From Helopsaltes ochotensis (Eukaryota; Chordata; Aves; Passeriformes; Locustellidae), in NCBI GenBank assembly GCA_013400155.1, contig VXBM01001600.1, positions 1 through 64,000 on the forward strand: 64,000 nucleotides of DNA. Reading direction: 5' to 3'. A program made the position numbers and the translations under genes. Of this stretch, positions 1 to 13,366 are shown in pieces. The notes under the pieces were generated by a model. That model was not told the DNA's origin and made no database searches. It saw only the letters and a program-made list of their open reading frames with translations. Numbering within the stretch: the stretch's first letter is position 1; each line of letters starts with the position of its first letter.

Positions 1-194
1 GCATACCCAGAAATTCACTTGTATTTAAGCCCTGTTTTCCCAGAGGTGTACCCCTGCATTCCATTGGCTAATTTGGCTGTCAATTTTAAAGGAGATCACT
101 AATTGTTGTTTTGGTTTTTTTTTCTTATCCATGCTAAACCAATACAGCTGCACAAATTAGACACACACAAGTCCATGGGCCCAGACCAAGGGTA

Positions 195-1518
195 CTGAGA
201 GAGCTTGTGAAGTGCTCCCTGACCCCCTTTCATTATCTAGTGGCAGTCTTGGCTAATTGGGAAGGCCCCGGATGACTGGAAGTTGGTAAATGTGATTCCC
301 ATCTAGAAGAGGGACTGGAAGGGAAACTTCAGCTTGACTGACCTAATTTTCTATGACAAAGTGACCCACTTAGATGTTGTCTACCCAGAATTTAGTAAAG
401 CCTTTGACTTAATTTCCCAGTATTCTCCTGGAGAATCTAGCTGCTCATGGTTTAGACAGGGAAACTTGCTGGGTGAAAAACTGGCTGGATGGCCAGGCCC
501 AGAGGATAATGGTGAATGGTGCTACATTCAGCTTGTGGCTGGTCACTAGTGGTATTTCCCAGGACTCAGTACTGGGGCCAGTCCTCTTTACTATCTTTAT
601 CAATGATCTGGATGAGGGGACCCTCAATAGGTTTGCTGGTGACACCAGTCTGGGTGGGAGTGGTGATCTGCTGGAGGATAGGAAGGCTCTGCAGAGGGAT
701 TTGGACAGGCTGGATTGATGGTCCACGGCCAATTATGTGAGGTTCAATGAGTGTCCGGTTCTGCCCTTTAACCCCATGCAGAGCTACAGGCTTGGGGCAG
801 AGTGGCTGGAAGGCTGCCCAGTGGAAAAGGACCTGGGGGTGCTGGACCTCAGCTGGCTGATCATGAGCCAGTGTGTGCCCAGGTGGCCAAGAAGGCCAGT
901 GGCACCCTGGGCTGTATCAGCAATAGTGTGGCCAGCAGGCGCAGGGCAGGGATTGTCCCTCTGTGCTCAGCACTGCTGAGGCCACACCCGGAGTGCTGGG
1001 TCCAGTTCTGGGCCCCTCACTGTGAGAAAGACACTGAGGGGCTGGAGTGAGTCCAGGGAAGGGCAGTGGGGCTGGTGAAGGGTCTGGAGCACAAGTGCTG
1101 TGAGGAGCAGCTGAGAGAGCTGGGGGTATTAAGCCTGGAGAAAAGGAGGCTCAGAGGGGATCTTATTGCTCTTTACGCCTGCCTGAAAGATTGTAAAAAG
1201 GTGGGGGTTGGTCTCTTCTACCATGTAAGAAGTGACAGGACAAGAGGAAATGGTCTGAAGTTGTGCCAGGTAGATTTATATTGGATATTAGAAAAAAAAA
1301 AGAAGAAACAGAAAGGTTATTCAAGCATTGGAACACATTGCCGAGGGAAGTGGCTGAGTCACCATCTCTGGAGGTGTTTAAAAGACATGTAGTTGTGGCA
1401 CTTAGGGACATGGTTTAGTGGTGGACTTGGCAGGGCTAGGAGTTGGGCTTGGGTTAGTTGTTGGACTTGATAATGTTAAAGGTCTTTTCCAACCTAAATA
1501 ATTCTACAATTCTCTATG
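195..1518 (+). mobile_element. CR1 LINE, 5'-truncated, decayed, 3' end present
   Basis: A CR1 non-LTR retrotransposon copy covering the reverse-transcriptase half of ORF2 and the 3' end. Frames shift several times, but the parts read in CR1 order: a stretch like DFSKAF near 390-410, the RT core reading SVLGPVLFTIFINDLDEG near 560-615, a degenerate catalytic box (FAGD instead of FADD) near 630, then DLDRLD, EKDLGVLDLSWLIMSQ near 825-870, VKGLEHK near 1075 and LEKRRLRGDLIALY near 1135-1175. The 3' end has the CR1 tail signature TTGGACTTGATAATGTTAAAGG followed by an ATTCTACAATTCT-type terminal repeat. Frameshifts and the damaged catalytic box mean it is inactive. The left edge is approximate. 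Confidence 0.93.
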
Positions 1519-2206
1519 GTGTTACACCTCTCGCATATTTTTTCTCATCACCTGTTTACCTGTTTACCCTATCCCTGTAAAATATTCTCATTAAATGCTT
1601 CCCTGCTCTTGATCTGATTCTTTTCTCTGAAATCTTTCACATCTTGCTGAAGATACCTCGGATAATCCTCACACGCCCTTCCACTTCTGATGAAGATGCC
1701 GACCAATTGCCTCCAGACCCTGATGACTTTGAGCCTGAGGAGCCTGACAGCGCAGAAGGCCATGCCTATTCAGACTGTCTGAGCAGTGCTTTTTATCCTC
1801 CCTAATAAAGTACTTTTCTGGAAGGAGTTCATGGGTGGTTTTCTTTCCCATTGTTTGATTACATTTAATGTAGTACTTGAACCACTATGCCTTATTTATA
1901 GTGAAAACCATTACATGGAGGATGGATTTGTGAGGAGAACCCTGTTTGTATTTCTTTGCCTTGAACTTTCCTTTGGCAAGAACTTGTGAACCTGAAATTA
2001 AATGCACGGGGTGAAGTTATGTGAATGTCACCACGTTTCAGTAGACTCTTGTGAAGGTACCCTGCAGTACATAAATGTAATAGAGAAAAAAGCAGGTGAT
2101 TTTTATTCAGAAGATACTTTACCCACTTGGAAACACACTGAAAACAATTCTAAAAGTGGGTGGGATTTTTTGTGTCCATGTTTTGTCTATACAGCTAATC
2201 CTTCTA

Positions 2207-2223
2207 CCCCCCCCCCCCCCCCC
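2207..2223. repeat. Poly(C) run
   Basis: Seventeen consecutive C residues, a mononucleotide repeat. The length should be treated as uncertain because homopolymers are error-prone. Confidence 0.95.
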
Positions 2224-2976
2224 GGTTCCTTTGATTTGTCCCTTTTAATGTCATTTTCTATGAGAATTAAAAAAAGAAAAAATCTGTTTTTAAATAGTGC
2301 TTCTTTTTTACCCACTGAGAAATGTTTTTTCTCTTGGAATTCTGTATCTCATTCTATTGTAATAAAGAACAGTTTCTCCAGTTATATCAGTAATGTGAAT
2401 GTACATCAGATTTGAACAAGACCTGTAAGTTGTATTTTATTAGATCCAAATGCAGGGGGCACCTTAAGTGACTATGTACCTGAAAGTGAAGTGAGAAGCG
2501 GTTTCTCATGCATGAAGAACTCTCTGAAACTTATTTTTTCCTTGACCTGCATATAAGCAGAACACTTAGTAAGGCACTAATTTGCCTTACTGCACTATGC
2601 CTGTATTTCACATTTATGTGTGTGTGTGTGAGGTAAGCATTTAAGAGCAAATTGTCCTGTACAACAGTTTTCAATCCTTTAATTCTCTTCACTGCTATTC
2701 AGGTTTCTAATGCATTTTAAGCTGTTTAAGAAGAGCTGTTTGGGACTGTTCTTTATTTGGGGTTCCACAGTGTTGGCTTAACTCAGAGGTGGGGTCTGGC
2801 ACTGCTAGACTTGAATGCCGTGACTTTCTTTTCATGTACATTAAGTGTGCATTGATGGTTTTTATGATGTTTATACAGTTTATTTTCCTGTAAATGTAAT
2901 ATAGCACAACCCAGTGGTTGGTAAATCCTCATCTTTTATTCATCCTCTTGAGAAAGATTTCTCAGGTTATGTATAA

Positions 2977-3036
2977 TAAGTTATATATTATATATTATAT
3001 TATATATATATAAGTTATATATTTCATATATAACTT
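2977..3036. repeat. AT-rich microsatellite ending in a perfect hairpin
   Basis: TATAT/TATTA repeats run from about 2980 to 3011. They are followed by an 11-bp perfect inverted repeat, AAGTTATATAT at 3012-3022 and its complement at 3026-3036, with a 3-nt loop. This is a simple repeat with a cruciform-prone end. Confidence 0.85.
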
Positions 3037-6000
3037 CAATGAATGCTGCTAGCTGGCTTTTACAGAATTAGAAAGTTCCCAGGAGGGTATGGCTGTCACA
3101 AAGAGAACAATATCCCATACTAACAAAAGGGATATTTTATTTTGAAAAGATGGATTTGCACTAACATTATGATATCAAGTCAATGGCATCAACTTTGTTT
3201 TTTATTATCTTGTACATCTGCATTTTAATTGATGATAGCAATAGGAATATAATGCTGACTTCATCCATTTGCAAAATGAACATTATCTTAGAATCTGCTA
3301 TGACTAATATTAAAGACTGTATAATGTGTGTAAGCATAGGCTTAAATGATATTGATAAATGAAATTATATTTTAAATATTTGTTTTGTTTCCCATTTCTT
3401 TTCTTCCTCCAAAATATACAGGATTCTTCCACCACGACTTAGTGTTTGATCAATGCATGTTTCGAAAGTATCAATCTCAGAACCCACAAATGCTTTGGCA
3501 CTCTAGCTAGTAATGTACCATTTACTACTACTTTCTTGTGTCTTACTAGACACCAGAAAAAAACTCAAACCCTCAGCTGTTACAAATCTGCCCTAGACTG
3601 CAGAACAAGTTGTAGTTGAAAGCTAGTAAGAGTTCTGTTGAGAACTTGGTATTTTCTTCCTTTTTACTTCTCATGCACAGGTGTTTGTTTTAGATTCTTC
3701 ATTAGATCTTGGAAATCAAAACATTTTCTATCAAAATGACAAGCTTTTAACCAATTGTTGTTGCCATTCAGGTAACTTTTAAACACTGATATTTTTATCT
3801 GTCATTTTTCACTGATTTTCAAGGCTAATTTCATATTGCAGTGTTGAGGATTTTGCTGTGAGTATAAAATTATGATGGTAACACTCTATAGAATGCTAAA
3901 ATACAAATACATCAATCAAAGCCTATGCTTATTCAAGCTTTGATTAAAAAAACAAAAACAACTCAGTGGCAGTTGATTATGTTTTGCTCTTGCTCTGCAA
4001 AAGAGGGGCAGAGCTAAAGGTCAGATGCTGGTATCCTTACCAGCACTGAGTAATGTCTCTTTTGAGGTTTGGCTGCTTGATAAGAATGGGCAGAGACAGA
4101 AGGTGGAGAGGCTCAATGGGAGTTGGTCTGTAATGACAGCTCATATCCTGTGCCCTCATTTCCTGCTGACCTGGGAGGTGACTAGAAAAAAACTATTGCC
4201 TGGCTATGGAACAGTCACTTGTTTCTTGTGGGGAATGGGCTTCTCATTCTCAGCTGCCACATCATTTAAAAGATAGCTATAACGGTATATAATGCTTTAT
4301 TAATGTATTTCATTAGCCCCATCTCATCATTGTTACATTCATCGTTGTGGAGGAAGGCATGGCAAACACTACCAATCAATATGGGAGGGAAGATTTTTTT
4401 TTGTGTGTGTGTGTGTAACTAATCTATTGATGTATATTTGCAGCCCAGGATAATTTGGTTTGCTGGGATATAGCAGTAATATTTAGTAATATGATCATGT
4501 TGAAACAATGGATATCTGACAGAAAAGAAGTCTATTGTTCCATTCCTATCTATACTCCTGGAAGACAGTAGATGTAGGACCTTGCCAGCACAAGGATTGT
4601 CCACTTTAAAACAACTGACTTAAAAGACCTGCAAAGAGAAGAATGCACGTACAGCTTCCATGGACTGCCATGTCAGAAAAGGCTCTGAGCTCTTGGAATC
4701 AATTTATTGTAATGTTGAAATAACTTCTGTGTTGTCATACTCAAACAAACAAAAAAAATTTCTCCCTTTGGAGAATATTTGTCAAGGAGCCTTCTGCTCC
4801 CTGCACATGACATGAAGGACTCTGCTTCCTCATGTGCAAAGCAGAGACTTGTGGTACCTGTGCTGTTTTCCTTTTTCCACACCTGCTATCTCCTGCTCTG
4901 TGAGTGTTTGCAGAGGCAGCGGGGTGGACCAGGGAGTGACAGCAGCAGCTGTCGGGTGCTGCGGCAGGAACGTGGACCCATCTCTCTTAAGGATCAGCTT
5001 CCTGCCCTTGGCTCCTGGCTGCCTGGAAGGTAAGCCTGCTTCATATGCTGTCTCTGTAGCTCTGTCATGCTCTTCGTTTCTGCAGGGATCCTGCCATGGA
5101 ATACCAGCTAGAAATGCTGCTAGCGTCCTGTCGTTTCCAGGCGTGTGCATGTGACCTGGGGTAACATGGGGGATGCTTGCTGGCAGGGCACAATGGGGCT
5201 GAGAGAACGCTGAGCTCCAGAAATAACCTGGAAAGCTCAGCTTGTGCCACCTGCTGGACTGGCAGTTACAAATGAGGCAGTCTACTGAGTTTTGTGCTTG
5301 TTGTTCCTTTCAACTTTTTGACTGAAGTATGGGACAGAAACGCTTTCCACAGTAGAGCTTTAAAAAAATCACTGTGAGAGTAATTTCTGTATTAGTCTTA
5401 GGGGATTTAATTGGTAAATGTGATTAAGTAAATTAAGTAGATGGTTTTCAACTGAGTATAGTCTCTTTGACCACATCGGGGCGGAATTAATACTTCTGTT
5501 GAATTCTTACAATGTGTCTGATACTGAGTAAATAAAAGCTACAGACTTAGGAGAGCAGTAGTGCAGATGTGTGATGTGTGCTGCAGCCATTGGCTTGCAG
5601 CCCTGGGCTACTGCTGAGCCAGGCTGAAAATGAAAATATGCAAATTTAAAGAATTGCAGGAGCCACAAGAGTGAAAACACAGCTGAGAGTGACACACAAA
5701 CATCATGATATTCACTTGCTTCCTTCTCCAGGAACAGCAGATCAAATGAGCACAGAAAACACATCTGTTTAAATGCCGTATTTACAATACTGTTATTTGG
5801 GACTTTCAGCACTTGCATCTTACAAGAAAGTCTATAGCCCCTCTCCTCCATCAGCTTCTTCTCTCGGTCTCTTGTTTCTCTTCTGCTCTGAGAAGAGAAA
5901 CAGGTGTTAGGAGATGAGTAGCTGAACTAAAAAGAAGCATTTGGAAATAGCACGGTAATTTAGGCAATGTCTAGAACATGCTTTTTACTTAGCACCTGTT

Positions 6001-9000
6001 TGCTATGTTTCCCCTTGCAAAGTCAAACAGGAAATATACAGTTACTAACTGTGTCTCAGAAAGTTCTTGGAGTAGAATAACCATTATTTCACTGTAGGAA
6101 TAAGAAATGTACTCTCATGATTATATAAAACCAAATTCTCAGATGGTTAGGATCATGGTCTTTCCTCAGGTTTGGTGATGAAATGCCAAGATGTGGTAGA
6201 TAATAAGGTGATGTCAGCTTTTCTATGCTATCTCCAGGGTCCTTATATAATAGCACTAAGTCTACAGAAGAGCTCTGCATCCGGTGTTTCCTGGGTTCCG
6301 TGATTGTAGAGTGACAGCATGAAGTTTGGTGTCATACTCTCTTGCATTCATAGCCTTTTTTTCATGTTCCCATCTCCAATGCAGTTTGCTCCGACTGCGT
6401 TGCAGTTGCACAGTCAGCAGCATGATGCATCCAGAATATAGATTTCCATTCATCAGAAGTGGAGATTCTCAAGTGAATGCTGTTAGATGCTGTTACAAGA
6501 ATATTAATGGGAAACCCACTTGTGAAACTACATACTCTCATCACTATCTTATGTTAAAATTACTGAGTACAGTTCACTCCATAATCAATTCCTTGTGTCT
6601 TCCCGTGGTGATTGTTTTTGATATCAAAGGGTGAGTAGGGTGAGTTGACACATGAAAACAGTATTAGACCCTGCAAGTAAATTCTATAAATATGATTGAA
6701 GACTAAGTTTTGGGGTAGTTAGGATGAGTGCTAAGTTACACACAGCATAAACAGCAGATAAAAATCTGCCATTGCTTACTTGCATACATCTTGAGTCCTG
6801 CATTGCTTGTTTCTTGCACCACCGAGAGCCTGCTCTTTTACTGACATTGATATCTGTTCCCCAGCCCAAGGAAGAAGTGGCGCCCCTGGGAGCCACTGTT
6901 TGGAAGCCTACTGACATCCGGGGTCTCCCAGCCACCAGAGGGACAGGGCTGGAAGGGCACTGAGCCATGCAGCTGAATGTGCCCACCTGATATGCTCCTC
7001 TCCTTGTCTGTCATTTAAAACCATTGCAAATGGACAGATTAAGGGGACTGGAGAGGCTTCAGGTTCTTCACCTGCACCACAGGAATGGTCAGTAATGTAA
7101 GCAGCAGCATAGTGCAAGATGCTGTTTGGAGCCCACTGAAGATCTCATTTGAGGTTTTTAAGTGGTGCAAAGCCATTATGAAGTCCCTTGCCACAGGGAT
7201 AAGTTTCAGCCTCACAAAAAAGATTATGGAGATATGAACTTATTACTGTTTGCCTTCCGACTGAGAGTGAAGAACTGCAGTTTTCCTCGGGGTATTATGT
7301 CACTTACTCTTGCTCCTTTTGTCCCAGCATTTCCAGGAGACACAGTGGGGTGTATTTTTACTTCATGACATCAAGATAATATTTATTCCCTGTGCTACAG
7401 TAGCTCTTGCAGATTTGACTGGTTCTTTGCATTTGCATTGCCAGATTTACTCTTCTGATGGCTGCCGTATGCTTCTAAAAACACAGGTAAAAAAAGACTA
7501 AAGAAAACCAGTTGTGGCTAAAGTAACTTTTATTTTTTTCTGAAGAATGTTTCAGAACAGGAACAGTTTTACCAGCTTTTCATATATAAGGTATATAGAC
7601 CGTTGGGAGATGACTGGCTACCTTTTCTTCCTATCCAAGACTCCAAAGATCATGTGAGTATAGCATCTATCAAGAAACATGCAGAAAGGAGTGTGCCTAG
7701 TTCGGGCTGTTTAAAAATTAAAGATGAAAAAGGGTTCAATATTTATTTATTCATTTATCCTATCTGCTGATTTATTTATTTTATGAGAATCTTCTTTTAC
7801 CAATGTCTTGACAGGAAGAGGTGGAATGGATGTGTGTTTACTAAGGATTTAGTGAGATACTTAAACAGCGAGCTTTACAGCATGTCTAATGAGCTGCAGA
7901 TTACCAGAGACCACATTCTTGTTTAACAGTCACAAACATTTTCTGTGTTAGTCTGTGTCTCATGCTTCCCCTTTCCTTGCTGGTACATGCAGAGCCAGCC
8001 CTATGTGTGAATCACACACACACAACATGAGCCCAGTTGATGTGGCAACAGAAGGGTGTGTTGTAAACCTTGGCATCCTCAGCAGAGCCGAGGAGCTGAG
8101 AGGTTCCTCCAGCCCTGCAGTTTCTAATATTGGCCTCCTGACTTTATCGCTATAAACCAGAGCCAGGTTATTCTTCAACAGTCAACTAACAAACTCCACA
8201 ACCACCCTCGTGTGGCTGTCAGCTCTATGTTAGTTGTTCGCCGGTCATTTCTTCACAGTGCCTGCTGGAAGTTTAGCAATTCTTCCTGCATTTCAGAAGT
8301 ACAGGATGTCATTCTGATATTAGGATACGAGAGTACTCTGCTTGAGGGAATATGGGGATAGCTCAGTCCCAAGCACTCAACAGGGAAAGACCAATAGTTA
8401 TGGTAAAGCACTGTTTTAAAGTGTTTTTCTGTATGCTCTTGTCTTGACATAGCACATGTGGTGTCAGTGAATTATATTCATTATTGCTTGCTTAATAATG
8501 TGTGAACTCGGGTTAATGCTACTGAGACATAGCTATTAATTTTCATGGATTTTTCATGAGCTTTTGGGATAGAGGGGAACAAGGAAAGAGTGAATGAGGC
8601 TGGTAACCAAAATCCATCCTGAACAATTTGCTGTGATACCAAACCAATGTTTATTGTTATCAGAGGCAGCTGTCTGCCCTCTCTCCACGCTTCTATTTGT
8701 GGATTTTCGATGGCTATAAATGGAAACACACGCTGACCAGAAATCACCACAGCGCTCCAGATACTTTTCGCTCCTGACTCCAAAAGTACTGGGATATCTA
8801 ACATGTAGTCAGGTTGAATCACTTCTGCTCAGGATATTAGGTGATTTTTATTCCCCTGGGAAATGGAGTTAGGAAAACAAGAAAGCAAAGCCCCAAGAAG
8901 AGAAGCTTTAGAGGAAAAGCAAATGGTAAGAGATGTTGAGAAATGTTGATATTTTAATTTTTTTTTGTGTGTGTAATTATAAGCAGGAAAAGGAAATAAT

Positions 9001-10929
9001 CCATTGGACTTTATAGGAGTATTTCCTGGCTTCCTTTAACCACTGAACTTGAAGATTAAAACTTCATTCATGTATGTTAAATTAATTATAACAATACATT
9101 TCTGTGGAAATTATGGAAATTTGTGAATGCATTTCGTGTGCATATGAAATGCAAAAACTGAAATCTAGTTAAACTTTGTTTTGTTGTCATAACCCAAACT
9201 GACAGCTAATCAGTGATTTTCTTTTATTTTTCTTAAGGAACTATATAATTTGCACATTATATTCCATAACTTTAGATCAGTAAATGGCAGAAGAAATTGT
9301 TTGTGTCTGGAATGCCTCTGAAACTTACTGAAAAGAGGTGTGACCAAAACAAATTATTAAGAGAAAATTAAAGCAGTCAAAACACTGCTTATTCCTAATT
9401 AGCTGAGGCTTGCAATGCAAGGCTTACATTAATTAATGCCTTGCATTAATGAAGTTTATTTCTTGATATCACAAAAAGGGCAGTTTTTTCTTGGCTTTGC
9501 AAAGCTGTGAAGAAAAGTGGTCATCGCTCTTGCTAAGAAACAAATTAGCACTGAATTTTTTAGCACTTAAATGGTGGTGTTGCACTGATTTGGTTTCATA
9601 GTGGGCCGGCTTTTGCTCCTGTTTCATCACAATGTTGGCCTCTACCAGCCTCATTTATTAGTTTTGGAAAGCTTGTGAATTAGTTAACAAGTTTTCAATA
9701 CAACTTCACCAAGGTAAGGTGCACTGGTTAGGAAATAAGGAACGCACTGAAACTGAAAGTAATGACCTGGTCTTACAGTACTTTTTCTTAAAAAAACCCA
9801 GTTTTTTAAACCAAATTTATCTAAAGAGTGATATCTGAAAGAGCATTGCTAAAGCTTCAGCATTAAGTTTTAATAGGAATATTATTTACTGTTTTAATTG
9901 TTCATTTTCTCATTAATGAATGAATAATCCTTTAGACAGTGGTTGATATTTTCAGTTTGTGGTTGATATATAAAATACAAAGAAAACTTTTCAAAATTAA
10001 AAACAAGCATAAAATCCACTTGACCTTCAGGGAAGGTTTTAAAGGAAACCTTTGAAATTTTACTCTAGCTCATGCATACAGAAAATATATAGCAATGTAA
10101 TCAACCAGTTTGGTTATCTAATTGCAGACCGTATCCTCATGCACAAAGAATTGAGCAGCCAGCCTTAAGTAAGGCTTTTCCAAAATGCAGAGTGCTTCAT
10201 TTGGAACGCTGGTGATCTGCTGATGACCTTCTCTGTGTGCATCATTTACTAATTTTAAGAATAGCAAACTGGAGCAAACAGGGACCCCACTGATGGGAGC
10301 CATGCTAACGCCCATCTCAGGTCACACACTGTTCAGTAGTTTCAAAACTAAATCCTCCCAACACGTTGAGCTGAGAGTGTCCCTTAGCAGTGGCAGGTCA
10401 CATTTCTGTGGATGCTCAGCAAGGGGATAGAGATGCTTTGGCTCAGGGGGTTTCACAGCACTCTGCTGACAGTGGAGCAATGCCTTGGCTCTGTGCCGGT
10501 CCTCCAAGCCATTTCCCTGTCCCCTTCCAGCTGAGCCCCAGCCTCCTCTGTGTCCTACCTCAAACTGTCTCTGTCTGTTTAGTCTTAATGCCCTTCTTTC
10601 TGTTTGCTAGATTGATTTCCCTTTCCTGCCCCCACATTTTTTCCCTAGTTTTTGTATCTCCTGGATGTTTATTGATTCTGCCCTTTACTCTTTGTTACAT
10701 GCAGGCCAGGTCAACTGACTGCAGTGTCAATCTGTGGTACAGATACTCTTTGTACATGCTGTTGTTGATGTCTGTTCACATATTTAGCTTCAGCAGAGCT
10801 AATTTAATATTCTGCTTCCACCTCCTGTGCTGCATTTTTGCACTTCACCTCAGTTGCAAACTCTCTGTTTTGCCACACTGGTGTCCTGATTAGTCTGTTT
10901 GTATTCCTGAATCATGAACAGTCATGTGT

Positions 10930-11500
10930 GTGTTGTTTTCAAGGACATGATGGCTTTCCCAGGTTCCCTGTGTTTCCAAGCTGCCTTCTACAGTATCCCA
11001 CTATCCAGCTCCTGGATAGGCTGAAGTCAGTTTTCCTAAAGCCCAGGGTGTGTGTTTTGGTACTTGTCTTCCTCAGTTCCCCACAAGGTTTTAGGTCTCA
11101 TTATTTCACAGTCACTACAGCCAAGCCTGCCACTGAGTATAACATCCACAGCCACTTCTTCCTTGTTTATGAATAACAGATCCAGCAATGACTCTGCTTG
11201 CCCATCCTGTGTCCGCATCAAGAAGCAGTCCTTGACGCCCTGCAGAAATTGTTTGCATTGCTTGTGCCATGCCATTTTGTTCTCTGCAGGTGTCACAAAA
11301 TCTTAAGTTTCATGTGAAAAAAACCCAAACAAATAGGGTGGCAGTCCAGATAATTTCTTGATTTGTTTAAAGAAATTGTTGTGAGGAGCACTCTCCACTT
11401 CTTCACCCCTTCCATGCTGTCTGTAGCCCAGTCCCACAGCAAGGTCACGCTCACTGACCTCTCCTCTGATCCTGACCCACAAGCACTCACCCAACCCTAT
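10930..11500 (-). mobile_element. CR1-like LINE fragment, endonuclease region, reverse orientation
   Basis: Read on the minus strand, this matches the end of the CR1 endonuclease domain across frame changes. About 11440-11360 gives a GLGYRQHGRGEEVE-like segment (CR1 usually has GVCYRPPDQDEEVDE there). About 11280-11090 reads KQCKQFLQGVKDCFL, then SLLDLLFINKEEVAVDV, then GRLGCSDCEIM, which correspond to CR1 RRFLE, LLDLILTNKEGLVGDV and GSLGCSDHEM. About 11040-10940 is a weaker continuation. A further minus-strand piece at 10315-10118 has SGVP, LLF and VND in the order and roughly at the distance expected for the RT core, so the element may reach 10118. It is old and inactive. Confidence 0.75.
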
Positions 11501-12840
11501 TGTTCAGCCTGTACAAACATTCTACACATTTTAGCTGCTGCTTTCACACAGACATTGTCTTCTTTTCCCTGCTTTTCTGAAGAGCCTATGTCCCTTGCAG
11601 CACTATAACCATGTGAGCTATCCCATTGCATCTGTTATTTCTGTAATGTTGTACTTCTATGACCTACATGTATTTGTGTGTGTAAGACCAATCTTGGGTT
11701 TGTATGTCTTGTTATAAATATTTTCTAGCTATTTTTGAAAGAACAAAGTCTATGTCATCCTGAAGATACTCTGCTTGTAGCATGTTAATCAAATAGAGAT
11801 CAGTTCATGCTCAGAGTCTAACATAGAAGACAACCTCACAGACAGTTTTATGAAGTGGTATTGTACCTTTGCATTCAGTGCTTACTGTGGATAAGTAATA
11901 TAAAATACTCAACCACTTCAGGCTATTTCACATAATATTTGGGAAATTTATTGTTAAAGAATGCTTGTCCTTGCATCCTGGAGGAAGACTGCTCAGCAGT
12001 CACAATCCTGAAGAGAATCTTTGTGTGGAGCTGACTGTGAGAATGGAAGATAATGGAGGGCCCATTTTGTGCAGGGAAAATAGAATCACTCACTATAAAA
12101 TAGTTTGGACTAAGTAGACGGACATACTTTTCCTTTTCCTAGCTTTGATAGCTCAGTAGGACACAGTAATTCCAAAGTTTCCCTACTGAAATGATGGCTC
12201 ACCTCAAAATAGTCTCTTTTCATTCAAGTCCTCATCCCTTAATGCATATTGCCTTACTTGAATTTATTTTAATTATATTTCACACTTGTCTGTTTCCGAT
12301 TTGATCTGTTCTCTCCCCATGAAAAAAGCACATAAGTTATTGCATTTAAAGTAATGTTTACATTGGTGTGTTTAATGGGAACATTTAATCTTTGTACTTT
12401 AGTTTGCATTTATAAGGGTTTTTCTTTACTTTCTTCTTACATGGAGTAGCAATAAAGAACAGTTCTATAGAGAAAATAAATCAACCAAATGGATATATGA
12501 ATCAGAAAGGATGCCATGCACTCCTTGAAATGGTACTAAGATTAGGTTTTGAATGACAGAGTTGCAGACTTCATTCAGAGAATTAGCATTTGCTTTTCAC
12601 AAAGAGTGTGTGGATACAGCTTATACAGAGCAAGGCAATTTGGGTCAAGCCCACTCAAGTGAAACAATGGTTAATCTTTGTACTCTGGTAGCAACATCAA
12701 GAGTCCTGTCAGTATCAGGCCTTCTCCGTGGGAAGTATGGGAAGTAGAGATTCATTGAAGAAGGCAACCTGTTTCCTGAAGTTTGCCAGCTAAGGGTGCT
12801 CAGACAGAATGGAGGATGGTGACTAATGAGGTGATGGCAG
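11501..12840. other. Non-coding stretch, nothing recognised
   Basis: AT-rich DNA with no recognisable exon, repeat family or RNA gene. It sits between the minus-strand CR1 fragment and the GC-richer block around the LTR. Confidence 0.5.
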
Positions 12841-13366
12841 GTCCTACTTGCAGGTTTTATTGTTGATTTAACGACGTGTAAACCAGGTGAGAAGCGAGTG
12901 TGAGATGGGAAGGGTTGTTTGAAAAGCAGAAGATAAGAGAGCTGGGTGGAGGCTGAAGGGAGTGGGCAGGGCAGGAAGCGCAGGGTACAGCCGTGCCTCC
13001 ATGGAGACTCCTCTGCCACGTCACCCTCCCCTTGTGCTGTGAGGATTGGTGCCAGAGATGGCAACACTCCTTCTGGGCTTTGACTGTCACTTTTTTGCCG
13101 GGAGCAGGACCGCATGGCCAGTGCTCTGACACGCTCGCTCTGGGAATGCACCAGGCAGTCCTGCTGGCTGCCTGGCGGCGGCTGTGGCCACAGAGGTGTG
13201 GTAAGGCCTCCGTGGGTCGCCACAAGAGAGAAGAGGAGCCAAGGGAAGAGCCAATGTGACTTTATGCAGATACAGGGAGTCAAACGCCTGGACAACAGGA
13301 TCATCTTTGGCACAGCAGAAATCTCCATGGCTGAGTAACGACGGAATAGCTGCGTCTGCTCGTAGA
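12841..13366. other. GC-richer block, left flank of the inserted LTR
   Basis: Base composition rises clearly here compared with the AT-rich DNA to the left and with the LTR to the right. A minus-strand reading frame is open over much of it (227 codons, 13328 to 12645), but it has low-complexity, Ser/Pro/Leu-rich content and no recognisable domain. Its openness may just reflect few stop codons in GC-rich DNA. The block resumes on the other side of the LTR (14015-14480), so the LTR appears to have inserted into one older GC-rich segment of unknown identity. Confidence 0.4.

Larger units (their letters stand above)
1519..10929. other. Non-coding AT-rich stretch, intronic or intergenic
   Basis: No open frame in this stretch shows recognisable protein similarity. 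It is AT-rich with microsatellite patches: poly(C) at 2207, an AT array near 2980, short GT runs near 2618, 4403 and 8967, and a TTTA-rich patch near 7740. Slightly GC-richer islands lie at about 4890-5250 and 6850-7110; the first contains splice-like signals, described in the findings. The part at 10118-10315 may be a decayed continuation of the minus-strand CR1 at 10930-11500. If the first exon of MLIP is to the left of the window, this is intron; otherwise it is intergenic. Confidence 0.6.

Noticed and set aside
4830..5154. Overlapping open frames of about 106 codons on both strands
   Set aside because: Both strands are open only because the patch is GC-rich; neither peptide has recognisable features.
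12645..13328. Minus-strand open frame of 227 codons, the second longest in the window
   Set aside because: Low-complexity Ser/Pro/Leu content, no recognisable domain, GC-rich DNA that lacks stops in several frames, and an end outside the GC block. Not called as a gene.
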